A DNA stretch of 12,953 bases from Candidatus Falkowiibacteriota bacterium (lineage in GTDB: Bacteria; Patescibacteriota; Patescibacteriia; Patescibacteriales; UBA12465), in NCBI GenBank assembly GCA_903937325.1, contig CAIZYV010000023.1:1-12953 (forward strand), given 5' to 3'. A program made the position numbers and the translations under genes. Shown piece after piece: positions 1 through 6,062 of this stretch. The notes beneath the pieces are model-generated. The model had not been told where the DNA came from. It saw only the letters and a program-made list of their open reading frames with translations, and ran no database searches. Position 1 is the stretch's first letter. Every line of letters begins with the position of its first letter.

Positions 1-33
1 GAAAAAAAATATAATTATTTGCTTATCTACCAT
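1..33 (-). CDS. possible 5' end of a further gene running off the left edge
   Basis: On the minus strand an ATG at 33-31 opens a frame that stays open to the window edge (11 codons, beginning MVDKQIII). It lies 17 bases beyond the stop of the helicase gene, a spacing that would fit a following operon gene. The stretch is too short and too A/T-rich to tell coding from chance, and no ribosome binding site is visible. Confidence 0.2.
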   Translation of the reverse strand, partial: MVDKQIIIFFF

Positions 34-50
34 AAAAATAAAAATATTTA

Positions 51-1352
51 TTAACAAGCTAAACTACCCTGTCCTTTAAAAGTTTTTGGTCTATTATTTT
101 TTAAGGCTTGTTGAGACAAGGATAAGAGTTCTTGATCATAAATAAAAACCTGGGGATCAAGTTTATAAGCCATATCGTTAATACCTAAAAGATAAAGACC
201 AGCCAAACTAGTTAGACGTGACAAGGCAACATAACCCATGCCGTAGCCAAAAGATCGGCTAAGATCTATCTCCGCTGTCTCCATAGTCATGCCCTGACTT
301 TTGTGCACGGTTATTGCCCAAGCTAAGCGTAGAGGTATCTGATTAATTTTGGCCAAAACCTTATTGTCATCATCAATTGTCCAACTTTCTGTTGTCACCA
401 CAATTTCTTCTCCCGAACGAAGGCGCACAATCGGCAAATTATTTTCGTCAAAAGCAACTACTGTCCCTGTCGTACCGTTTACGTAAACAGCTTTTTCTTC
501 TTTAAATTTATTTTTTATAAACATTACTAGTGCGCCCTTTTTTAAAACCAATTCAGCTGGAGCTAAACAATTCTTCTTTAAAGATTCTAATAATTTTTTA
601 TCGCCATCACCGCTCATGCGATAAACAAAAGCAGGCGAGGCAATCTTATCTAATTCCGCTTGGTTAATAGCATCGACATCGGCATTATGGGTAAAAAGTC
701 GGACAGGTCTATCTCCCGCTTTCGGTTTCTGTTTAATCCGATCTTGTAATAAGCTGATGATAGTTGCATCAACTTTATTTTGACGTAAACTTTTCAAAAT
801 CTTAATCATCTGTCCATCATTCTGACGATGCTGTTCATCAAGATAACAAATACGAACATCCATTTCCGACCAAACTTGCGCCTTATAAACAAATTCTGCT
901 TCCTCGTTCCCCGGTGATATTGGAGGCAACTGAAAAAAATCACCGGACATCACAAGTTGTATGCCGCCAAAAGGAAAAGGACTCTTTTTAAAAGCTCGGC
1001 AAACCTGATCGATAATATCTAGGCGATGAGCATGCAGCATAGATATTTCATCTATCACTAAAACTTCGGTTTTTTCTATCTGCTTTTTTAAATAAGCTTT
1101 TTTTGTTAAAGATTGAATATCGCGAAAACTAAAATTATCCTTAATACCAATACCTGCCCAAGAATGAACGGTGCGGCCACCAATATGCGTAGCAGCAATG
1201 CCAGTTGAAGCAGTAACAGCCACTACGGTACCTTGTTTTCTTAAATAAGAAATATATTGATTTAATAAAAAAGTCTTGCCGCTACCGGCCGGACCGGTCA
1301 AAAGCACATTATGGCCTGCTTCTAAGATTTTCAACGCTTCTTTCTGTTTCAT
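51..1352 (-). CDS. PIF1-family ATP-dependent DNA helicase (compact)
   Basis: This is a superfamily 1B 5'-3' DNA helicase of the PIF1 group, expected to unwind DNA in the cytoplasm during repair or replication. The 433-residue protein has the Walker A loop GPAGSGKT at residues 20-27, motif Ia TASTGIAA at 47-54, and a DEAD-like Walker B VLVIDEISML at 97-106. Further on are the motif III stretch MSGDFFQLPPI, the DEQHRQND block, and the C-terminal ITVHKSQGMT and GYVALSR motifs that contact DNA and ATP. All helicase motifs are present, so it should be active. It is short for the family, with no added N- or C-terminal domain. The ATG at 1352 is favoured because the first helix leads straight into Walker A and a consensus promoter sits seven bases upstream, which predicts a leaderless message. 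The gene is separated from the upstream SDR gene by a terminator. Confidence 0.93.
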   Translation of the reverse strand: MKQKEALKILEAGHNVLLTGPAGSGKTFLLNQYISYLRKQGTVVAVTASTGIAATHIGGRTVHSWAGIGIKDNFSFRDIQSLTKKAYLKKQIEKTEVLVIDEISMLHAHRLDIIDQVCRAFKKSPFPFGGIQLVMSGDFFQLPPISPGNEEAEFVYKAQVWSEMDVRICYLDEQHRQNDGQMIKILKSLRQNKVDATIISLLQDRIKQKPKAGDRPVRLFTHNADVDAINQAELDKIASPAFVYRMSGDGDKKLLESLKKNCLAPAELVLKKGALVMFIKNKFKEEKAVYVNGTTGTVVAFDENNLPIVRLRSGEEIVVTTESWTIDDDNKVLAKINQIPLRLAWAITVHKSQGMTMETAEIDLSRSFGYGMGYVALSRLTSLAGLYLLGINDMAYKLDPQVFIYDQELLSLSQQALKNNRPKTFKGQGSLAC

Positions 1353-1359
1353 GTTTCTT

Positions 1360-1388
1360 ATTATAGTATGAAAGCCTCAGATACACAA
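1360..1388 (-). promoter_or_regulatory. promoter of the helicase gene (leaderless type)
   Basis: On the minus strand TTGTGT (1388-1383) and TATAAT (1365-1360) are separated by 17 bases. Only seven bases lie between the -10 box and the ATG at 1352, so the predicted transcription start is at or one base before the start codon. Confidence 0.7.
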
Positions 1389-1410
1389 AAGCGGGCAATT
1401 AAAGCCCGCT
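1386..1410 (-). terminator. intrinsic terminator of the SDR gene
   Basis: AGCGGGC and GCCCGCT form a perfect 7-bp stem (1390-1396 with 1404-1410) around a 7-base A/T loop, and a short T-tract follows on the minus strand. It lies 19 bases past the SDR stop codon. The T-tract overlaps the -35 box of the helicase promoter, so the two units abut. Confidence 0.75.
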
Positions 1411-1429
1411 CTTATTATTTTCTTTCTTA

Positions 1430-2170
1430 CTATCTTAAAATATAGCCACCATCAACAACCAAAGTTTGACCGGTAATATAATCAGCGCCAGAAGAAGCCA
1501 AAAAGGCGACAGCCGCAGCGATATCTTCAGGCTGTCCCATGCGACCCCAGGGAATCATCGCCTCGGTTTGTTTCTTTAGTTCCGTCGTCATAGCACCAGT
1601 AGCACCAGGAGTTTCGATGGCACCGGGAGCAACATTGTTGACGTTTATTTTCTTGTCCGCCAGTTCCAAGGCCAAGGCCCGAGTCATTCCGTTCATACCA
1701 CCCTTAGAAGCACAATAGTGGGCTAGGCCTGAAAAACCAACAAAGGCGGCGATAGAAGAAATGTTAACAATCTTCCCCCCAGCCGGCATAACCTTAGCGG
1801 CCGCCTGAGCGGTAAAAAAGATACTTTTCAAATTAACATCAATTACCTTATCCCACTCGCTTTCTGACATTTCCAAGAAAGGTTTAAAAGGATAAACGCC
1901 GGCATTGTTAACTAAGATATCCAAAGTGCCAAACTTGGCCGTGGTTTCAGCAATAAGTTTGTCCACTGTTTCCCTCTGGGAAACATCGCATTGAACCGCT
2001 AGAGCCTGAGATCCCTGCTTTTCTAACTCCGCAACCACACTCAGACAATCGTCATAATTTAAATCACTAACTACTACTTTCGCTCCCTCACGCGCCAACA
2101 TCACAGCGATACCTCGGCCGATACCACGACCCGCTCCAGTAACGATAGCGACTTTGTCTTTTAAGATCAT
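1430..2170 (-). CDS. SDR-family NAD(P)-dependent oxidoreductase (FabG-like)
   Basis: This is a classical short-chain dehydrogenase/reductase of 246 residues, the usual length. It has the Rossmann glycine motif TGAGRGIG at 11-18, the NNAG motif at 88-91, and the catalytic tetrad Asn113, Ser139, Tyr152 and Lys156 (the YCASK motif). It ends with the usual GQTLVVDGGY block. An aspartate (Asp36) at the end of the second beta strand is the family signature for NAD(H) rather than NADP(H). The substrate cannot be read from sequence; FabG (3-oxoacyl-ACP reductase), a glucose or sugar dehydrogenase or another alcohol dehydrogenase are all possible. No fatty acid genes lie nearby, which weakens a specific FabG call. 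The gene has its own promoter and terminator and is probably monocistronic, with a leader of about 24 bases lacking a Shine-Dalgarno sequence. Confidence 0.93.
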   Translation of the reverse strand: MILKDKVAIVTGAGRGIGRGIAVMLAREGAKVVVSDLNYDDCLSVVAELEKQGSQALAVQCDVSQRETVDKLIAETTAKFGTLDILVNNAGVYPFKPFLEMSESEWDKVIDVNLKSIFFTAQAAAKVMPAGGKIVNISSIAAFVGFSGLAHYCASKGGMNGMTRALALELADKKINVNNVAPGAIETPGATGAMTTELKKQTEAMIPWGRMGQPEDIAAAVAFLASSGADYITGQTLVVDGGYILR

Positions 2171-2200
2171 AAAGTTGAAAGATTAATAAACTATATGAAT

Positions 2201-2228
2201 ATTATAGCAAAAAAGGCTGGAAATTACA
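2201..2228 (-). promoter_or_regulatory. promoter of the SDR gene, extended -10
   Basis: The minus strand shows TGC-TATAAT (2209-2201), an extended -10, with TGTAAT (2228-2223) as a weak -35 at 16 bases. About 30 bases here are nearly identical to the promoter of the NapH-like gene at 3556-3586. Confidence 0.65.
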
Positions 2229-2236
2229 GCTAAAGA

Positions 2237-3487
2237 TTAATAAGAATGGTCGCAAAAACCATCTTGATTATTATCAACATATAAACCACAATCTCCCGGA
2301 AATTCACAATCTTTAGCTCGAAAAGGACAATCAGGCTCACTAGCATTAGAATCGTAACTACTGACTATCTGTCGAAAATCTTCTGTTTCTAAAATAATAC
2401 CTTCTTTATTGTATAGATTATAAGTTGGGCCGATATCTTTAAGCTTTAAAGAAAGGTCAACGCGTAAAGGCAAAGATAACTTTTTTTGAAATTCAGATAA
2501 AGGTACGCCAGTAACCTCAATTAAATAAGCTAAAGTATTACTCCCCCTAATATCGGCTACATTAATTTCACCCTGAACATTAACGATATTAGATTCTGGT
2601 TTTGTCTGCCAAAAAGGCATAAAAGGGGCGATAAGCAGCGGCAAGGCTACTAATAATACTACGAGCCGAGAAAAAAGCTTTTTGGAGATAGGGCGTCCAA
2701 AAATATAAAAACTAAGACTATCCTTAGGACAGTAACTAATGCAACGGCCACAACTAATACAATCGGCATCTTTAATTTCTTTAACCGTCGCAATCTGTAA
2801 ATTAGCTGGGCATTGGCGATCACACAAAGAGCAATTAATACAAGAAGATTCTTCCCTTTTAATTTTTAGAAAACCTATTTTTTTAAAGATAGCGAAAAAG
2901 GCACCTAAAGGGCAAAAATAACGGCACCACCAACTTTTGGAAAACAAAGCGCTGATTAAAAAAATGAAAAGTAAAAGATAGGCAATAATTTTTTCTTCAA
3001 ATTCATTTCCTAAATGCATTAAAGCTGAATAAGGATCATAATTGCGAAAAACTAAATCGCCTAAATAAAAAGAAAAGTAAACCACTGCGGCCAAAACAAT
3101 ATATTTTAAATAACGCAGATACTTATCCAACCCGGCCGGCAATTCTAAATCTTTTTTAAAGCCTAACTTTTTTCCTAAAAAACGAAACCATTCTTGCAGA
3201 GCTCCGAAAGGACAAAAATATCCACAAAAAACTCGACCAAAAAATAAAGTAGCTACTAAAAAAATACTCATTAAAATAAAAGAACTAACAAAAATACGTT
3301 TCAAAAACTCACCCTTAAAAATCAAAGTAAAAAGACTCTCTACTGCCCCAAAAGGACAATAAGCATCAACCGGAGCAGCTTTTTCAATCCCAAATTTTTG
3401 ATGGATAATGGCTAAAGAAAAAACCGTAACAACAATAGAGAGTTGGACAAAAAATCTTAAAGAAAATTTAATTGAACTTTTTTTCAT
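2237..3487 (-). CDS. NapH/YccM-like membrane 4Fe-4S protein with Cys-rich C-terminal tail
   Basis: This is a predicted membrane electron-transfer protein. From the ATG at 3487 it is 416 residues. An N-terminal helix leads to a CPFG motif near residue 44, followed by further membrane helices with FCGYFCPFGALQEW and WWCRYFCPLGAF, the cysteine pattern of the NapH/NosR/YccM family. Two complete ferredoxin motifs follow, CINCSLCDRQCP and CISCGRCISYCP, which should bind two 4Fe-4S clusters, probably on the cytoplasmic side, then another helix. After this comes a soluble region with a repeated 'EVTGVPLSEFQKKL' style helical segment, and then a tail with four cysteines and a calcium-loop-like DNNQDGFCD. 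A TTG at 3511 would add eight residues, but the ATG followed by Lys-Lys and a hydrophobic helix is the more natural start. The redox partner is unknown; no nitrate or nitrous oxide reductase gene lies in the window. Confidence 0.88.
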   Translation of the reverse strand: MKKSSIKFSLRFFVQLSIVVTVFSLAIIHQKFGIEKAAPVDAYCPFGAVESLFTLIFKGEFLKRIFVSSFILMSIFLVATLFFGRVFCGYFCPFGALQEWFRFLGKKLGFKKDLELPAGLDKYLRYLKYIVLAAVVYFSFYLGDLVFRNYDPYSALMHLGNEFEEKIIAYLLLFIFLISALFSKSWWCRYFCPLGAFFAIFKKIGFLKIKREESSCINCSLCDRQCPANLQIATVKEIKDADCISCGRCISYCPKDSLSFYIFGRPISKKLFSRLVVLLVALPLLIAPFMPFWQTKPESNIVNVQGEINVADIRGSNTLAYLIEVTGVPLSEFQKKLSLPLRVDLSLKLKDIGPTYNLYNKEGIILETEDFRQIVSSYDSNASEPDCPFRAKDCEFPGDCGLYVDNNQDGFCDHSY

Positions 3488-3555
3488 AAAAAATAAAAAG
3501 CGGGTTAGCAATTATTTATAAATCTAAAAGATGTTCACTCATCTTTCATGGTAAT

Positions 3556-3586
3556 ATCATAGCAGAAAAAGGGCGAAAATTACAGC
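3556..3586 (-). promoter_or_regulatory. promoter of the NapH-like gene
   Basis: The minus strand has TGC-TATGAT (3564-3556) as an extended -10 and TGTAAT (3584-3579) at 17 bases. The predicted leader is about 62 bases. The block resembles the SDR promoter almost base for base (see findings). Confidence 0.55.
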
Positions 3587-3679
3587 CGGACTCACAAACG
3601 GCAAATTTACAAAAAGAGAGAAATAATAAGCTTCCATATCCGGGCAAAAAGAATATAAAAGGTAAGAAAAATCGGTAAA

Positions 3680-3710
3680 TTGACAAAGATAAAAAATTAT
3701 ATGATACTAT
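3680..3710 (+). promoter_or_regulatory. promoter of the formyltransferase gene
   Basis: A perfect TTGACA lies at 3680-3685. The -10 could be GATACT at 3703-3708 (17-base spacer) or TACTAT at 3705-3710, preceded by TGA as an extended element (19-base spacer). The predicted leader is about 40 bases, very A-rich, with no Shine-Dalgarno motif. Confidence 0.6.
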
Positions 3711-3754
3711 AAAGTTCATCTAACATTAAATACGAACATTAAAAAAAATAACAA

Positions 3755-4417
3755 ATGAAAAAAAGAATCTTAGTTCTTGCTACTGGCGATAAAATCGGCG
3801 GTGGCAGTGGTTTTCAGGAAATGGTCGAAAGATCAAGAACTGAACCAGCAATCTTAGACGCCGAAATCGTCGCGGTTGTTTCTAGCTACTATGAGTGCGG
3901 TGGTGTCTGGGAAAAAGCCCAAAAACTCGGTATCCCTTTTATTTATTTCCCCGGTCCTTATACAGCCGAAAATTACCAAAAAATCTTTAAAGACAGTAAA
4001 GCTGATTATGTTATGTGCTCTGGCTGGCTGAAAAAGGTTTCTGGTTTAAAAGAAAGGCTAACAGTAAACATTCATCCCGGCCCCTTACCCCGCTTCGGTG
4101 GCGAAGGATTATATGGGCACCGTGTTCATGAAGCGGTTATAGCAGCTTACCACAGGGGAGAAATAAAACAGAGCGCCGTTTCCATTCATTTCGTCAACTC
4201 GGAGTATGATAAAGGAGCTGGTATAGTCCAAATACCGGTGCTGATAAGACCAGATGATACCGCAGAAACTTTAGCGGCCAGAGTATTAAAGGTGGAGCAC
4301 AACTACCAGAGCCTTATACTAAACGAAGTTATTCACGGGAGAATTATCCTCAACAAGTTAGGCGACGTTCTCTTTGAAAATAAAGAACTCTTCCGCTTCG
4401 CATTCATTAACGAGTAA
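3755..4417 (+). CDS. PurN-like formyltransferase (phosphoribosylglycinamide formyltransferase family)
   Basis: This is a cytoplasmic formyltransferase of the PurN fold, which moves a formyl group from 10-formyl-tetrahydrofolate to an amine. The 220-residue protein keeps the catalytic set: Asn105 and His107 in NIHPGPLP, and Asp152 in the EYDKGAG loop, equivalent to Asn106, His108 and Asp144 of E. coli PurN. The GEGLYG motif also fits. The N-terminal loop, GDKIGGGSGF, is longer than the usual GNGSN phosphate loop of PurN, so the acceptor may differ from glycinamide ribonucleotide. No other purine genes are nearby; many reduced CPR genomes lack the pathway, and I recall similar isolated homologues there. 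This is the only plus-strand protein gene in the window, with its own promoter and a strong terminator. The fold and reaction type are secure; the substrate is not. Confidence 0.88.
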   Translation: MKKRILVLATGDKIGGGSGFQEMVERSRTEPAILDAEIVAVVSSYYECGGVWEKAQKLGIPFIYFPGPYTAENYQKIFKDSKADYVMCSGWLKKVSGLKERLTVNIHPGPLPRFGGEGLYGHRVHEAVIAAYHRGEIKQSAVSIHFVNSEYDKGAGIVQIPVLIRPDDTAETLAARVLKVEHNYQSLILNEVIHGRIILNKLGDVLFENKELFRFAFINE

Positions 4418-4431
4418 ATAAAACCAAATCC

Positions 4432-4463
4432 AAAAAGGCAGTGATGTAACTGCCTTTTTTTAT
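4432..4463 (+). terminator. intrinsic terminator of the formyltransferase gene
   Basis: A stem of 11 bp (4432-4442 with 4449-4459, core GGCAGT/ACTGCC) and a 6-base loop run into a T-tract ending near 4463, starting 15 bases after the stop codon. Confidence 0.88.
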
Positions 4464-4511
4464 TTAAAAAACAAAATTCTTTATAACAAAATAACAAGCA
4501 ATGCAGATTAC

Positions 4512-4539
4512 AAAAAAAGCGTGAACATAGTCACGCTTT
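4512..4539 (-). terminator. intrinsic terminator of the 4562-5077 gene
   Basis: AAAGCGTGA and TCACGCTTT pair perfectly (4516-4524 with 4531-4539) around a 6-base loop. On the minus strand seven T follow, so it ends the hypothetical gene; the weaker T-rich flank on the plus strand could also stop read-through from the formyltransferase. Confidence 0.85.
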
Positions 4540-4561
4540 ATTTTCCCTTATCACTTTTCTT

Positions 4562-5077
4562 TTAATCACCACCAACGGGAAAATAATTTGTTATACCGAA
4601 TTGTCTATGTGTAAAAAAGACAAAAATATATCCAGCATAAGCATTGTAATCTGAACAATGGAATCTTGTTTTTAACAATTTAGGTTGAGACAAAAAAAGT
4701 TCTTGAATTTCCTTTTGAAATTTTACTTCTATTTTTGTATAAAGAAAATTACGAACTTTATCCCAATCAGATCTTAATTCCGTCAATCTGTTTTCTCTTT
4801 GGCGCAGCAACAACACAGCTTCTTCGTGATCAGCTAACATATCATTAATTCTAGCTTTAGTGCCTTTAATGCGACGAAGCAGTGAATCCATGATAATGTA
4901 AAGCTCAAATTCATCGTTATTTAATTGACCGACAACAAAAACATTGTCCATTTTATTATTAAACGACGGCATCTCAGCCTCAATCCGCTCCTTTTTGTTA
5001 AATAAATCATTAAGGATATACAATGATGATTTATCACTAAGATTTTGTAAAATAAACTCTTGATTTTTTGCTTCCAT
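4562..5077 (-). CDS. hypothetical protein with central coiled coil
   Basis: I do not recognise this 171-residue protein. It has no signal peptide or membrane helix, so it is probably cytoplasmic. Residues from about 63 to 130 are rich in Arg, Lys, Glu and Leu, with heptad-like spacing (LLRRIKGTKARINDM, LLLRQRENRLTELRS), suggesting a long helical coiled coil. The C-terminal 40 residues are aromatic (YNAYAGYIFVFF) and look like beta strands. It is flanked by its own promoter and terminator, so it is probably a single-gene unit, and the neighbours give no functional clue. The start at 5077 is the first ATG after the promoter; a second frame overlapping its 5' half is a shadow. The promoter sits inside a perfect inverted repeat, hinting at regulated expression. 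Confidence 0.7.
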   Translation of the reverse strand: MEAKNQEFILQNLSDKSSLYILNDLFNKKERIEAEMPSFNNKMDNVFVVGQLNNDEFELYIIMDSLLRRIKGTKARINDMLADHEEAVLLLRQRENRLTELRSDWDKVRNFLYTKIEVKFQKEIQELFLSQPKLLKTRFHCSDYNAYAGYIFVFFTHRQFGITNYFPVGGD

Positions 5078-5123
5078 GCGACATAGTTTTTAAGGTTCGA
5101 CAATAATTTTTAAAGATCAACAA

Positions 5124-5156
5124 AAAAATATAGCATAATTGCTATATTTTTGTAAA
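5124..5156 (-). promoter_or_regulatory. promoter overlapping a 12-bp inverted repeat
   Basis: On the minus strand TTTACA (5156-5151) and an extended -10, TGC-TATATT (5135-5127), are 18 bases apart. The arms 5124-5135 and 5140-5151 form a perfect 12-bp inverted repeat with a TAAT centre, covering the -10 and spacer. It could be an operator, or an A/T-rich hairpin that also terminates the upstream potassium channel transcript (a run of T follows on the minus strand). Confidence 0.5.
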
Positions 5157-5241
5157 GAGCACGGGCTCGTAGAAGACGTTAGAACTTTTTTTATGAGGAA
5201 TACGGAGTATATTTATATTCCAAGATTATAATAATGCAATT

Positions 5242-5565
5242 CTACTTTCGATTTCTTGGATGTAATGATTGATTTGTGCGGCCAATAGTGGTTATAAAGG
5301 AGAAAATAACTCCGATGCCCACAAAAATATAAAATACTGTAAATAATTTTCCAAAATCTGTCTTAGGCGCAACATCTCCAAATCCGACAGTTGCTAGTGT
5401 TGTCACGCTAAAATAAAAAGAATCCAACCATCGCCAGTGTTCAACGCGATGATAAACAAACGTCCCCATAAGCAAAATGAAAAAAGTTAAAGAAAGTAAA
5501 ATTCTAAACTCATTATTATGAACAGAAACACCGACCGTCTTGATAATATTTTTAAATCCGAGCAT
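5242..5565 (-). CDS. two-TM potassium channel (Ion_trans_2 pore domain)
   Basis: This is a minimal K+ channel subunit of 107 residues, expected to form a tetrameric pore in the cytoplasmic membrane. Residues about 23-39 form the first helix. The pore helix and selectivity filter follow (DSFYFSVTTLATVGFGD), and the second helix is KLFTVFYIFVGIGVIFSFI, with a glycine hinge. The filter reads TVGFGD, the Phe variant of TVGYGD that remains K+ selective in known channels. There is no voltage sensor and no C-terminal RCK/TrkA-N domain, so gating by ligand cannot be inferred. Most bacterial relatives of this sort carry a regulatory domain, so this is a stripped-down form. The start ATG lies about 34 bases after the predicted transcription start. 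It has its own promoter, and no other ion transport genes lie nearby. Confidence 0.88.
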   Translation of the reverse strand: MLGFKNIIKTVGVSVHNNEFRILLSLTFFILLMGTFVYHRVEHWRWLDSFYFSVTTLATVGFGDVAPKTDFGKLFTVFYIFVGIGVIFSFITTIGRTNQSLHPRNRK

Positions 5566-5605
5566 AAATTAAAATTAATTTATTAATTCCAGTATCTATA
5601 ATTAT

Positions 5606-5614
5606 ATTATAGCA
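5606..5614 (-). promoter_or_regulatory. extended -10 promoter of the potassium channel gene
   Basis: The minus strand reads TGC-TATAAT (5614-5606). No good -35 box is seen at 16-18 bases, as is usual for an extended -10. The leader would be about 34 bases. Confidence 0.55.
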
Positions 5615-5643
5615 TCTGTTTGTTTTTCTGACTCCTTTAATCT

Positions 5644-5674
5644 AAAAAACACAGGCCCCGATGGATCTGTGTTT
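5644..5674 (-). terminator. intrinsic terminator downstream of tRNA-Trp
   Basis: AAACACAG and CTGTGTTT pair perfectly (5647-5654 with 5667-5674) across a 12-base loop, and a short T-tract follows on the minus strand. It lies 9 bases past the tRNA 3' end. Confidence 0.75.
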
Positions 5675-5683
5675 ATTTTAATG

Positions 5684-5754
5684 CACGGGATGAGGGAATC
5701 GAACCCCCGCCGATTGATTTGGAATCAAGCATGCTACCACTACACCAATCCCGC
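5684..5754 (-). tRNA. tRNA-Trp (anticodon CCA)
   Basis: A 71-base cloverleaf is readable on the minus strand: acceptor GCGGGAT with ATCCCGT (terminal G-U pair), D arm with AGTGGTA, anticodon loop TTCCAAA, and T arm GGGGG-TTCGATT-CCCTC. The anticodon CCA is at 5722-5720 with U33 and A37. Discriminator G73 agrees with bacterial tRNA-Trp identity. The CCA tail is not encoded, so it must be added enzymatically. The anticodon stem has a C27-U43 mismatch and the first D-stem pair is a wobble. Reading the anticodon one base earlier (TCC, Gly) would break the loop geometry. Confidence 0.9.
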
Positions 5755-5807
5755 AATTTTAATTAAATTTACGCAACCTTTTGATAATAATAAAAAGCTC
5801 TTTTAAT

Positions 5808-5844
5808 ATCTTACTATCTTTATATCTAATTTACAAGATAGTAA
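5808..5844 (-). promoter_or_regulatory. possible tRNA-Trp promoter within an inverted repeat
   Basis: On the minus strand TTGTAA (5836-5831) and TAAGAT (5813-5808) are 17 bases apart, giving a leader of about 50 bases before the tRNA. A perfect 10-bp inverted repeat, TTACTATCTT/AAGATAGTAA (5811-5820 and 5835-5844, 14-base spacer), overlaps both boxes and may be an operator or a structured RNA segment. Confidence 0.4.
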
Positions 5845-5852
5845 TGGAACCA

Positions 5853-5877
5853 TAAACCCTCCAATAAGGAGGGTTTA
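5853..5877 (-). terminator. probable terminator of the transporter-rubrerythrin-desulforedoxin operon
   Basis: TAAACCCTCC and GGAGGGTTTA form a perfect 10-bp stem (5853-5862 with 5868-5877) and a 5-base loop, 27 bases after the desulforedoxin stop. The T-tract is short because part of it is inside the stem. Confidence 0.65.
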
Positions 5878-5903
5878 TTAAGCACTTTTCTGCTATTTAT
5901 AAG

Positions 5904-6044
5904 CTACTCCTCCCGATCAAAACCCTCTTTCTTAATTTGCATCTCATGTCCACAGCAAATGATTTTACCGCCACCATCTTTAGTAAACACAACTTCATTA
6001 CCGCAAGCTCGGCAAAAATAAACTTTATCTACTCTGTCACTCAT
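5904..6044 (-). CDS. desulforedoxin-like small iron protein (46 aa)
   Basis: This short gene encodes 46 residues whose core is YFCRACGNEVVF followed by a GGG turn and ICCGHEM. The four cysteines (11, 14, 30, 31) are spaced C-x2-C-x15-C-C, the same as in Desulfovibrio gigas desulforedoxin, a homodimer with one rubredoxin-like Fe(Cys)4 centre per subunit. The same unit forms the N-terminal domain of desulfoferrodoxin, but the superoxide reductase domain is absent here, so only electron transfer is expected. It begins 18 bases after the rubrerythrin stop and is the last gene of the operon. It is a plausible electron carrier for rubrerythrin, which is an inference from context. The ATG is the only in-frame start before the first cysteine pair. 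A basic-acidic tail (KKEGFDREE) follows the fold. Confidence 0.85.
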   Translation of the reverse strand: MSDRVDKVYFCRACGNEVVFTKDGGGKIICCGHEMQIKKEGFDREE

Positions 6045-6062
6045 ATCTTTAAAATTAAATAA

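Noticed and set aside
2739..2921. Plus-strand frame of 60 codons inside the NapH-like gene
   Set aside because: It is a mirror of the two Cys-rich ferredoxin motifs on the opposite strand, with no promoter or start signal of its own.
3488..3511. Eight-residue N-terminal extension of the NapH-like gene from a TTG codon
   Set aside because: The ATG at 3487 is followed by Lys-Lys and a membrane helix, as expected for the family; the TTG has no ribosome binding site and adds a second, unneeded hydrophobic stretch.
5197..5221. GGAATA/TATTCC hairpin as terminator of the potassium channel gene
   Set aside because: The stem is only 6 bp with a 13-base loop, and no T-tract follows on the minus strand.
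5242..5565. Reading the TVGFGD filter as a NaK-type non-selective channel
   Set aside because: NaK has TVGDG; GFG retains K+ selectivity in known channels.
5684..5754. tRNA-Gly (anticodon TCC) instead of tRNA-Trp
   Set aside because: That reading requires moving the loop by one base and breaks the 7-base anticodon loop; G73 and CCA fit Trp.
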